Below are positions 1 to 5,062 of a DNA stretch of 5,136 nt, one piece after another; within the stretch, counting starts at the first letter, position 1, and every line of letters begins with the position of its first letter. A program made the translations under genes and the position numbers. A model generated the notes under the pieces. That model was not told where the DNA came from, ran no database searches, and worked only from the letters and a program-made list of their open reading frames with translations. This stretch comes from Alphaproteobacteria bacterium (GTDB taxonomy: Bacteria > Pseudomonadota > Alphaproteobacteria > Rhodobacterales > Rhodobacteraceae), in the NCBI GenBank assembly GCA_013151535.1, contig JAADIC010000193.1, positions 1-5,136 on the forward strand, written 5' to 3'.

Positions 1-233
1 ATGGCGGCAGCGATCTTGCCCACCGGGGTTTTCAATCCGGGCTGGTTCAGCCGCAAATAACCGTCATCGACAAGGCGCATCCGCTCGCGATCAGATTTTG
101 AAGTGGGGCGGATCAGCTCATGCAGGGGCTGCGCATCTGAAATCGTCAGCTCGGGCGCAAGACGGCGCCAGAATTCTGGGGATTGGGTGGCAATGGCCAA
201 GCCTTGCGGCAGCTTGCGTTTGGACGACAGCAT
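1..233 (-). CDS. Unidentified protein, N-terminal part (runs off left edge)
   Basis: An open frame of 77 codons starts at an ATG (233-231) and continues without a stop to the window edge, so only the N-terminus is visible. A GGAG eight bases upstream of the ATG supports this start, and codon use looks like real coding sequence. The protein begins MLSSKRKLPQGLAIA and contains ATQSPEFWRRLAPELT and, further on, DDGYLRLNQPGLKTPVG. The stretch around DGYLRLNQPGL faintly recalls the start of the double-stranded beta-helix region in phytanoyl-CoA dioxygenase-like proteins (Fe(II)/2-oxoglutarate enzymes), but no metal-binding residues lie in the visible part. I do not recognise the family with confidence. 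There is no signal peptide or membrane segment. It has its own promoter and likely operators, so it is probably not part of the nar locus next door. Confidence 0.7.
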   Translation of the reverse strand, partial: MLSSKRKLPQGLAIATQSPEFWRRLAPELTISDAQPLHELIRPTSKSDRERMRLVDDGYLRLNQPGLKTPVGKIAAA

Positions 234-274
234 AAAATTCTCCGATTCCAGACGCTGACGACCTCGGAGTAGTC

Positions 275-291
275 CCCAATTCTTACTTGGG
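275..291. repeat. Second inverted repeat (5-7-5) in the same leader
   Basis: CCCAA and TTGGG flank a 7-base spacer (TTCTTAC). Its centre (283) lies 31 bases from the centre of the 304-324 repeat, about three helical turns, and both have spacers of the same length ending in AC. It could be a second, weaker operator or a small leader hairpin. Short arms make chance possible. Confidence 0.3.
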
Positions 292-303
292 ATCGGTCAG
301 CGC

Positions 304-324
304 ATTCACATATTAACTGTGAAT
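304..324. promoter_or_regulatory. Perfect 7-7-7 inverted repeat, likely operator
   Basis: ATTCACA and TGTGAAT are exact reverse complements flanking a 7-base AT-rich spacer (TATTAAC). The repeat directly abuts the putative -10 at 325-330 and covers the predicted transcription start, a classic repressor position. The half-sites are in the opposite order to a CRP site (TGTGA-N6-TCACA), so CRP itself is not implied. The binding protein is unknown. Confidence 0.5.
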
Positions 325-354
325 TTGATAGGAGAGGCCAGCACACCAAGTCAA
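325..354 (-). promoter_or_regulatory. Putative sigma70-type promoter for the left-edge gene
   Basis: Read on the minus strand, TTGACT (354-349) is followed after 18 bases by TATCAA (330-325). This is a good -35 and an acceptable -10 match. Transcription would start near position 318, giving a leader of about 85 bases before the ATG at 233. The start point falls inside the palindrome at 304-324, which suggests a repressor-controlled promoter. This is a prediction from spacing and consensus only. Confidence 0.5.
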
Positions 355-497
355 ACAAAAGTCACAAAAGAGCCTGATTTTACAAGGTTTTCGGTGCATT
401 TCCGCCTTGGTTCATGCCTCATGCGGCGACAGTCCTACAGGTTTCGCAAGCACTGTTTCTTAACCAAAAACAACGCGTGAAAGACAAGCGAATCACT

Positions 498-911
498 TCA
501 GCCGGTGCTCCATGCCCTTGGCTGCTTCATGCCCGCCATCTTGACCGCCTGTTTGACATAGCCATAGGGAAACAGCGCAAACAGGATATGTTTGGCCCCG
601 GATTTATCGGTTTTATCCCGCTTGGCCAGAAATTTCAGAACGAAGCGCGCGTCGGCCATGATCCCGTGACAGGCGTGGTACTCACGCACGAATTCCAGCA
701 CCTGCCAATGGTCGTCGGTCAGGGTGATCCCCTCTTGATCGGCGATATAGCGGGCAAAATCCGGCGTCCATTTATTCGGGTCGGTGATATAGCCATGCTC
801 GTCCAGATCAAAAGACCCACCCGGCAGGGAAACATGTTTCACAACATCCGCACGATACCGCATTTTCTGCGCCTTTCGGTCAACTTCCAGAACGGGCCGA
901 ATTCGTTGCAT
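498..911 (-). CDS. DsrC/TusE-family protein lacking both functional cysteines (RspA-like)
   Basis: This 137-residue protein belongs to the DsrC/TusE/DsvC fold family. Visible family features are FDLDEHGYITDPNKW (34-48), then EGITLTDDHW followed by a helix with EFVREY (60-78), and the C-terminal FPYGYVKQAVKMAG (114-127). DsrC carries sulfur as a persulfide or trisulfide on two C-terminal cysteines, and TusE keeps only the last one. Here the CysA position is Val123, the CysB position is about Trp134, and the tail is PRAWSTG. The only cysteine is Cys81, mid-protein. It therefore should not relay sulfur by the known mechanism and fits the cysteine-less 'RspA' class proposed as regulatory. It is longer than TusE (about 109 residues) through a basic N-terminal extension. 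The start is uncertain: ATG at 911 lacks a clear Shine-Dalgarno, and ATG at 863 with AAGG upstream is an alternative. It lies 39 bases after the regulator gene on the same strand, so co-transcription and a nitrate-linked role are likely. Family assignment is firm; function is inferred. Confidence 0.85.
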   Translation of the reverse strand: MQRIRPVLEVDRKAQKMRYRADVVKHVSLPGGSFDLDEHGYITDPNKWTPDFARYIADQEGITLTDDHWQVLEFVREYHACHGIMADARFVLKFLAKRDKTDKSGAKHILFALFPYGYVKQAVKMAGMKQPRAWSTG

Positions 912-920
912 ATACAACGA
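903..920. repeat. Inverted repeat around the DsrC-like gene start codon
   Basis: TCGTTG (903-908) and CAACGA (915-920) are perfect 6-base arms. The 6-base loop contains the minus-strand ATG at 911-909. In the mRNA the start codon would sit in the loop of a small hairpin, and no good ribosome binding site precedes it. It could modulate translation, or hint that the real start is the ATG at 863. Confidence 0.3.
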
Positions 921-950
921 GTTTGAAAAACCGTTAATCTTGTCGCAGGC

Positions 951-1640
951 TCAGCCGTCGATCAACGCGTTTGGATGGGCGAATTCTTCCAGTTTTGCCG
1001 CATCCACCACCTTGATGACCTGCCCGTCCATTTCAACCCCGTGGCTTTTCAACCCCGCAAACGAGCGCGACAGGTTCTCGGGCGTCATCCCCAGAAACGA
1101 GGCGATGCGGCGTTTTTCAACCGCCAATTCAAGTTCGATCCGGCCACCCTGTGCCAGATGCAGCTTCAGAATATAATTCGCCAAACGCTCAAGCGATGTG
1201 CGCAGTTTGATATTCTTCGCGGTCTTGATGGCGTTGCGGTAACAGGTGGCCAGCTCCGACACGATGGATTTGGCGAACATCGAATCACGCTCGAACACAC
1301 CGCGAATATCTTGTGAAGGGATCATGATGACCCGGGATTTTGTGATCGTGCGCGCTGACATCAGGTAAGGCAGATCCTTGATCGTGGCGGCCAGAATAAA
1401 GGTCGAATTCTCGGTCTGGAACGACATGCTGGTTTCGCGGCCCTGCCAGATACTGAACAGTTCGACACAGCCCGTCGAAACGATATGCAGGAAATCCGCC
1501 GCCTCGCCCTCGGTAATCAGTTCGGTGTGTGGCGGAAAATTCTGGACATAGGCCCCCCGGGTCAGCGCCGCAAAGGACTCCGCCCCAATCGAGGCGAATA
1601 GCGGGTTGTCGCGAATCTCGACCAGATGTTTCTGCGGCAT
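951..1640 (-). CDS. narR: Crp/Fnr-family transcriptional regulator, probably NarR
   Basis: The protein has 229 residues, normal for the Crp/Fnr family. Residues about 10-115 form the cyclic-nucleotide-binding-like beta-barrel (PPHTELITEGEAADFLHIV near 36-54), residues about 118-148 the long dimerisation helix, and about 150-229 the winged helix domain. The recognition helix MTPENLSRSF has Glu188, Ser191 and Arg192, the E--SR pattern by which FNR reads TTGAT half-sites, matching the boxes beside this gene. It has only two cysteines (58 and 133) and no N-terminal cysteine cluster, so it cannot hold the FNR 4Fe-4S cluster. It also lacks the cAMP-binding PxGE/RxA pattern of Crp. In Paracoccus, NarR is such a cluster-less family member, responds to nitrate/nitrite and activates narKGHJI. 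Its position divergent to narK here supports that identity. An NO-responsive Dnr/Nnr-type regulator is the main alternative. The ATG at 1640 is preceded only by a weak GAGAG. Confidence 0.85.
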   Translation of the reverse strand: MPQKHLVEIRDNPLFASIGAESFAALTRGAYVQNFPPHTELITEGEAADFLHIVSTGCVELFSIWQGRETSMSFQTENSTFILAATIKDLPYLMSARTITKSRVIMIPSQDIRGVFERDSMFAKSIVSELATCYRNAIKTAKNIKLRTSLERLANYILKLHLAQGGRIELELAVEKRRIASFLGMTPENLSRSFAGLKSHGVEMDGQVIKVVDAAKLEEFAHPNALIDG

Positions 1641-1662
1641 TTTGACTCTCGAGTTCTGTCAG

Positions 1663-1676
1663 TTGACATTTATCAA
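1663..1676. promoter_or_regulatory. FNR/NarR-type box upstream of the regulator gene
   Basis: TTGACATTTATCAA fits the TTGAC/T-N4-ATCAA consensus of the FNR/NNR/NarR family exactly. Its centre (1669.5) is only about 30 bases from the regulator's ATG, too close for a class II activator position with the start point outside the gene. It overlaps the best -10 candidate on the minus strand, so negative autoregulation is the simplest reading. It is about 187 bases upstream of the predicted narK start point and might also contribute there. Confidence 0.7.
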
Positions 1677-1698
1677 TTTAGCATCACGCAATTGTCAT
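1669..1698 (-). promoter_or_regulatory. Weak putative promoter of the regulator gene
   Basis: On the minus strand ATGACA (1698-1693), 18 bases, then GATAAA (1674-1669) make a weak sigma70-like promoter. It would give a leader of roughly 20 bases before the ATG at 1640. The -10 lies inside the FNR-type box at 1663-1676. It is the best candidate found by eye, not a strong match. Confidence 0.3.
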
Positions 1699-1767
1699 CA
1701 ACTCCAGTTCAAATTGCAATCCCCCATCAGTTATTTTGTTTCGTCTGAAATGATAATTATATGTAAC

Positions 1768-1784
1768 CTGTTTATTTATAACAG
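1768..1784. repeat. AT-rich inverted repeat (5-7-5) upstream of the narK box
   Basis: CTGTT and AACAG flank TATTTAT. The centre (1776) lies 38.5 bases upstream of the 1808-1821 box centre and about 80 bases before the predicted start point, a typical place for a second activator. It does not fit the FNR or NarL heptamer consensus well. It may be a binding site for another regulator or chance in AT-rich DNA. Confidence 0.25.
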
Positions 1785-1807
1785 TATTTGCAGAAATGAT
1801 TCCATTT

Positions 1808-1821
1808 TTGATCTGAATCAA
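1808..1821 (+). promoter_or_regulatory. FNR/NarR box of the narK1-narK2-narG operon
   Basis: TTGATCTGAATCAA is a perfect TTGAT-N4-ATCAA palindrome. A class II site centred at -41.5 predicts a transcription start near 1856 and a -10 element at 1844-1849, where CATATG is found. That gives a leader of about 43 bases to the narK1 ATG. This supports oxygen- and/or nitrate-responsive activation of the operon by an FNR-family protein, NarR, or both. Confidence 0.8.
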
Positions 1822-1843
1822 GACCGCTAAATCTATTGTCTTT

Positions 1844-1849
1844 CATATG
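1844..1849 (+). promoter_or_regulatory. Putative -10 element of the nar operon promoter
   Basis: CATATG matches TATAAT at three of six positions but sits exactly 22 bases after the FNR-type box, the spacing of class II FNR promoters. There is no separate -35, as expected for an activator-dependent promoter. Confidence 0.4.
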
Positions 1850-1888
1850 CCCGACAACGCAGGCTCCTAATGGGTCGACCAAAAGCGT

Positions 1889-1894
1889 GGAGGG
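1889..1894 (+). promoter_or_regulatory. Ribosome binding site fixing the narK1 start
   Basis: GGAGGG lies five bases (counting from GGAGG) before the ATG at 1899, and is too close to the ATG at 1896. It favours 1899. A TTG further upstream at 1836 is in frame but lies before the predicted transcription start and has no Shine-Dalgarno. Confidence 0.65.
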
Positions 1895-1898
1895 CATG

Positions 1899-3317
1899 AT
1901 GATACAACAACAGACCAAGGCAACCAGTCTCTGGCGGAATTTTTTCAACGTCCGAATGGTGCAGATAAGAACATTCCACATGACGTGGTTTGCGTTTTTT
2001 GCCGCGTTCTTCGCGTGGTTTGGCATCGCGCCGCTGATGATTATCGTGCGCGACGAACTTGAGTTGACCAAATCGCAAGTCGGCTGGACCATCATCGCCT
2101 CGGTCTCGGTGACGGTGTTCGCGCGGTTCTTCATCGGCTGGTTATGCGACCGGATCGGGCCGCGTCTGTCCTACACCTACCTTCTGATATTCGGAGCTTT
2201 CCCTGTTGCGGGCATTGGCCTTGCCGACAGTTTTGAAACCTTCCTGTTCTTTCGTCTGTTGATCGGGATTATCGGCGCATCATTCGTCATCACCCAGTAC
2301 CACACTTCGGTGATGTTCGCCCCCAACGTGGTTGGCACGGCCAACGCAACAAGCGCTGGCTGGGGTAACCTTGGTGGTGGTGTGACCCAGTTGATGATGC
2401 CGCTGATCTTTTCCGCCTTCGTGGTTGGCTTTGGCTTCACCGACGCGGCCGCCTGGCGGTTGTCGATGGTTATTGTCGGCATCGTCATTTTCGTGATCGG
2501 TATCGCTTACTACTTCCTGACCGAGGATTCGCCCGAAGGGAATTACAAAGACTTGCGGGCCGCCGGAAAGCTGCAAAAGAGCGAAAAAGTAACCGGGCAT
2601 TATTTCCGCGCGATGAAGGATTATCGCGTCTGGATCCTGTTCCTGATTTACGGCGCCTGTTTTGGTATCGAGTTGACAGTCAACAACGTCGCAGCGCTTT
2701 ACTTCTTTGACTACTTTGAGGGGATCACACTGGTCACCGCCGGTCTGATCGCCGCGTCCTTCGGCTTGATGAACATCTTTGCCCGCACATTGGGCGGTAT
2801 CTTTGGCGATAACTTCGCATCGCTCTGGGGCCTCAAGGGCCGGGCATTCTGGCTGTTCATCGTGCTGCTGGGCGAAGGCCTTGCGCTGATGTTGTTCAGC
2901 CAGATGAACGTGTTGTTTCTGGCCATCCCAACCCTGATCCTGTTCTCGCTGTTCACCCAGATGGCCGAAGGCGCGACCTATTCGGTGGTACCTTTCGTCA
3001 ACAAGAAAGCCCTTGGCGCAGTTGCCGGTGTGGTTGGTGCAGGCGGCAACGCCGGTGCGGTGGCGGCCGGGTTCCTGTTCAAAGGCGAACTGGAATGGGA
3101 TCAGGTGTTCCTGATTATCGGCATGGTCGTTGTCGTGGCATCCTTCCTGTCTTTCTTCATCCGCTTCTCACCCGAGAAAGAGGCCGAAGAACGCGCAGCT
3201 TATGAAGCCGCCAGTCTTGAGACCCTGCAACTCAAGGCAGACCGCGCCAACCAGGCGCTGCAAGCCTCGGTGCAGGTTGTCGAGGATTACAACCGCATTC
3301 AGCAAAATAAACCGTAA
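1899..3317 (+). CDS. narK1: NarK1-type nitrate transporter (MFS, NNP family)
   Basis: This is a 472-residue inner-membrane major facilitator of the nitrate/nitrite porter family, with about 12 hydrophobic segments between residues 27 and 423. Family marks are the MFS loop GWLCDRIGPR (80-89), the first nitrate signature TSAGWGNLGGG (151-161), and the second, GVVGAGGNAGAVAAG (377-391). The two substrate-binding arginines are probably Arg76 (ARFFIG) and Arg296 (FARTLGG), by comparison with E. coli NarK Arg89 and Arg305. The AEGATYSVVPFV stretch (356-367) and short loops place it with NarK1/NasA-type proteins, thought to be nitrate/proton symporters. A charged, helix-prone cytoplasmic tail of about 48 residues (424-472) follows the last membrane segment. 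It is first in the operon, controlled by the box at 1808-1821, and 59 bases before narK2. In Paracoccus the two NarK parts are fused into one protein; here they are separate genes. The symport mechanism is family inference. Confidence 0.9.
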   Translation: MIQQQTKATSLWRNFFNVRMVQIRTFHMTWFAFFAAFFAWFGIAPLMIIVRDELELTKSQVGWTIIASVSVTVFARFFIGWLCDRIGPRLSYTYLLIFGAFPVAGIGLADSFETFLFFRLLIGIIGASFVITQYHTSVMFAPNVVGTANATSAGWGNLGGGVTQLMMPLIFSAFVVGFGFTDAAAWRLSMVIVGIVIFVIGIAYYFLTEDSPEGNYKDLRAAGKLQKSEKVTGHYFRAMKDYRVWILFLIYGACFGIELTVNNVAALYFFDYFEGITLVTAGLIAASFGLMNIFARTLGGIFGDNFASLWGLKGRAFWLFIVLLGEGLALMLFSQMNVLFLAIPTLILFSLFTQMAEGATYSVVPFVNKKALGAVAGVVGAGGNAGAVAAGFLFKGELEWDQVFLIIGMVVVVASFLSFFIRFSPEKEAEERAAYEAASLETLQLKADRANQALQASVQVVEDYNRIQQNKP

Positions 3318-3327
3318 CGAACTTACC

Positions 3328-3350
3328 GGCGGGCTGCCCGACGGCCCGCC
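3328..3350 (+). other. Intercistronic GC hairpin, narK1-narK2 junction
   Basis: GGCGGGC (3328-3334) pairs perfectly with GCCCGCC (3344-3350) across a 9-base loop, 10 bases after the narK1 stop. It is followed by AAACCCCCAT, with no U-tract, so it is unlikely to be an efficient intrinsic terminator. A role in protecting the upstream mRNA 3' end or as a processing site is more likely. Confidence 0.5.
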
Positions 3351-3365
3351 AAACCCCCATCAAAA

Positions 3366-3371
3366 GGAGAG
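3366..3371 (+). promoter_or_regulatory. Ribosome binding site supporting a TTG start of narK2
   Basis: GGAGAG ends five bases before a TTG at 3377. The first in-frame ATG lies at residue 52, within the first membrane segment, so it would destroy the protein. TTG is therefore the real start. Confidence 0.75.
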
Positions 3372-3376
3372 AACCC

Positions 3377-4993
3377 TTGGGACAAGATCTAAGAAACTGG
3401 AAAATCGAGGACGAGAGCTATTGGGCCTCGACCGGTAAATCCATCGCCACCAGAAACCTCTGGATTTCGATCCCCAGCCTGTTGGCAGGTTTCGCTGTTT
3501 GGCTCTACTGGGGCATCATCACCGTTCAGATGATTAACCTCGGTTTCGCGTTCGAGAAATCGCAATTGTTCACACTGGGCGCAATCGCGGGCCTGACCGG
3601 GGCGACGTTGCGCATCCCCTCGACCTTCTTTATCCGCATCGCGGGTGGCCGGAATACGATTTTCTTCACCACCGCGCTCTTGATGATCCCGGCCATCGGG
3701 GCGGGCCTTGCGCTCAGCAATCCTGACACGCCGCTCTGGCAGTTCCAGATCCTGGCTTTCCTGTCTGGTATCGGCGGCGGCAACTTCAGCTCGTCCATGT
3801 CCAATATCAGCTTTTTCTATCCGAAAAAGATACAAGGCTATGCGCTGGGGATGAATGCGGGTCTGGGCAACTTTGGTGTGACCACCATGCAGGTTGTTAT
3901 CCCGTTGGTAATGACATTCGGTCTGTTCGGCGGTGAAGGCCGCGAACTGGTAAACACATCGGGTACCCTGATCGGGAAAATTCCGGCTGGCACCGTAACC
4001 TATATCCAAAATGCCGGTTTCGTCTGGCTGCTGATGCTTGTGCCGCTGGCTTTACTTGGCTGGTTCGGCATGAACAACATTCGTGACGAACACGTTTCGC
4101 CCGATATCCCGAACCCACTTGGCGCATTCGCAACCATCACCGGCATGTTGCTGATCGGTTTTGTCACTGCGGCATCCGGCTTGTGGCTGCTTTTGCCAAC
4201 GGTCGAAGGTGGTTTGACAACTTCCGGCATTGGCCTTTCGAAATGGATCGTCTTGCCGCTGGTTATCGCAGCAACCGTGATCTTGCTGAAATTCATCCCC
4301 GGTGCCGTTGGTCAGAACCTGTCGCGCCAATACAAGATTTTTGGCAACAAGCACACATGGGCGATGACCGTGATCTATACCATGACCTTTGGTTCGTTCA
4401 TCGGTTATGCAGCGGCGTTTGGTCTGACAATCAAGGTTGTGTTCGGCTTCCAGCACCTGCTTGTTGACGGGGTCATGACCCACAACACTCCCAACCTTGA
4501 TGGACCATCGGCATTGATGTTCGCATGGATGGGTCCGTTTATCGGGGCGCTGATCCGGCCAATTGGCGGCATGATCGCCGACAAAATCGGTGGCGCGAAA
4601 GTCACGCAGATCGTTTCGGTTGTTATGGTTGCTTCGGCCCTTGGTGTCGCCTACTTCATCCAGAAGGCCTACGTTTCGGCCACACCGCAAGACTTCTTCC
4701 TGCCATTCATGATCCTGTTCCTGATCCTGTTTACAGCAACCGGCATCGGCAATGGCTCGACCTTCCGGACCATCGCTGTGGTGTTCAATAAAGAACAGGC
4801 TGGCCCGGCCCTTGGTTGGACAGCGGCTGTGGCAGCTTACGGTGCCTTCATCATCCCAAAAGTGTTTGGTGAGCAGCTCAAGGCCGGTAACCCGGAATAC
4901 GCGCTTTACGGTTTTGCAGCGTTCTATACAGTCTGCATCATCATCAACTGGTGGTTCTACCTGCGCCCGAATGCGTATGTGAAAAATCCGTAA
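3377..4993 (+). CDS. narK2: NarK2-type nitrate/nitrite transporter (MFS, NNP family)
   Basis: This 538-residue inner-membrane protein is close to E. coli NarK in its motifs. LTGATLRIPSTFF (73-85) carries the substrate arginine Arg79, GGGNFSSSMSNISFFYPKK (133-151) and ALGMNAGLGNFGVTTMQ (156-172) make the first nitrate signature, and FIGALIRPIGGMIADKIGG (388-406) carries the second arginine, Arg394. GNGSTFRTIAVVF (458-470) and LGWTAAVAAYGAFIIPK (479-495) form the second signature region. Proteins of this type exchange nitrate for nitrite or co-transport nitrate with a cation, removing the nitrite made by NarG. It is about 75 residues longer than E. coli NarK (463). Much of the extra length lies between the central WFGMNNI (229-235) and HTWAMTVIY (326-334), including two extra hydrophobic stretches at about 250-275 and 288-306. 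That suggests 14 rather than 12 membrane helices. It starts with TTG after a good GGAGAG and ends 69 bases before narG. Transport direction is inferred from family and context. Confidence 0.92.
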   Translation: MGQDLRNWKIEDESYWASTGKSIATRNLWISIPSLLAGFAVWLYWGIITVQMINLGFAFEKSQLFTLGAIAGLTGATLRIPSTFFIRIAGGRNTIFFTTALLMIPAIGAGLALSNPDTPLWQFQILAFLSGIGGGNFSSSMSNISFFYPKKIQGYALGMNAGLGNFGVTTMQVVIPLVMTFGLFGGEGRELVNTSGTLIGKIPAGTVTYIQNAGFVWLLMLVPLALLGWFGMNNIRDEHVSPDIPNPLGAFATITGMLLIGFVTAASGLWLLLPTVEGGLTTSGIGLSKWIVLPLVIAATVILLKFIPGAVGQNLSRQYKIFGNKHTWAMTVIYTMTFGSFIGYAAAFGLTIKVVFGFQHLLVDGVMTHNTPNLDGPSALMFAWMGPFIGALIRPIGGMIADKIGGAKVTQIVSVVMVASALGVAYFIQKAYVSATPQDFFLPFMILFLILFTATGIGNGSTFRTIAVVFNKEQAGPALGWTAAVAAYGAFIIPKVFGEQLKAGNPEYALYGFAAFYTVCIIINWWFYLRPNAYVKNP

Positions 4994-5013
4994 GCCAGCA
5001 CTATCGAACAACA

Positions 5014-5038
5014 CCCCGGCGCAAAGACAGCGCCGGGG
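5014..5038 (+). other. Intercistronic GC hairpin, narK2-narG junction
   Basis: CCCCGGCGC (5014-5022) and GCGCCGGGG (5030-5038) form a perfect 9-base-pair stem with a 7-base loop (AAAGACA), 20 bases after the narK2 stop. AAACCATAATTG follows, so there is no U-tract and narG is expected to be reached by read-through. It resembles stems that block 3'-5' decay or mark processing sites, and could set different levels of transporter and enzyme. Partial termination cannot be excluded. Confidence 0.6.
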
Positions 5039-5062
5039 AAACCATAATTGGAGAAGTGAACA

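Noticed and set aside
146..358. Minus-strand open frame of 70 codons over the left-edge promoter region
   Set aside because: It is out of frame with the better supported gene starting at 233, covers the putative promoter and operators, and has a Cys/Trp-rich, unfamiliar product.
383..409. CAAGG/CCTTG hairpin with inner CGG/CCG pairs as a terminator for the DsrC-like gene
   Set aside because: Short arms with a four-base bulge and no clean U-tract. It is too weak to call a terminator, and I see no convincing one in 358-497.
414..926. Plus-strand open frame of 170 codons opposite the DsrC-like gene
   Set aside because: The minus strand encodes a recognisable DsrC/TusE fold here, and the plus-strand product resembles nothing and lacks a ribosome binding site.
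1836..1898. In-frame TTG at 1836 as an upstream start of narK1
   Set aside because: No Shine-Dalgarno, it lies before the transcription start predicted from the FNR-type box, and the added residues are unlike NarK. The GGAGGG before ATG 1899 is far better.
3389..4009. Minus-strand open frame of 206 codons opposite narK2
   Set aside because: Low-complexity charged translation without family features, fully inside narK2. It is a shadow of the real gene.
5014..5038. Hairpin before narG as an intrinsic terminator
   Set aside because: The stem is strong but no U-tract follows, and termination here would separate narG from the only visible operon promoter.
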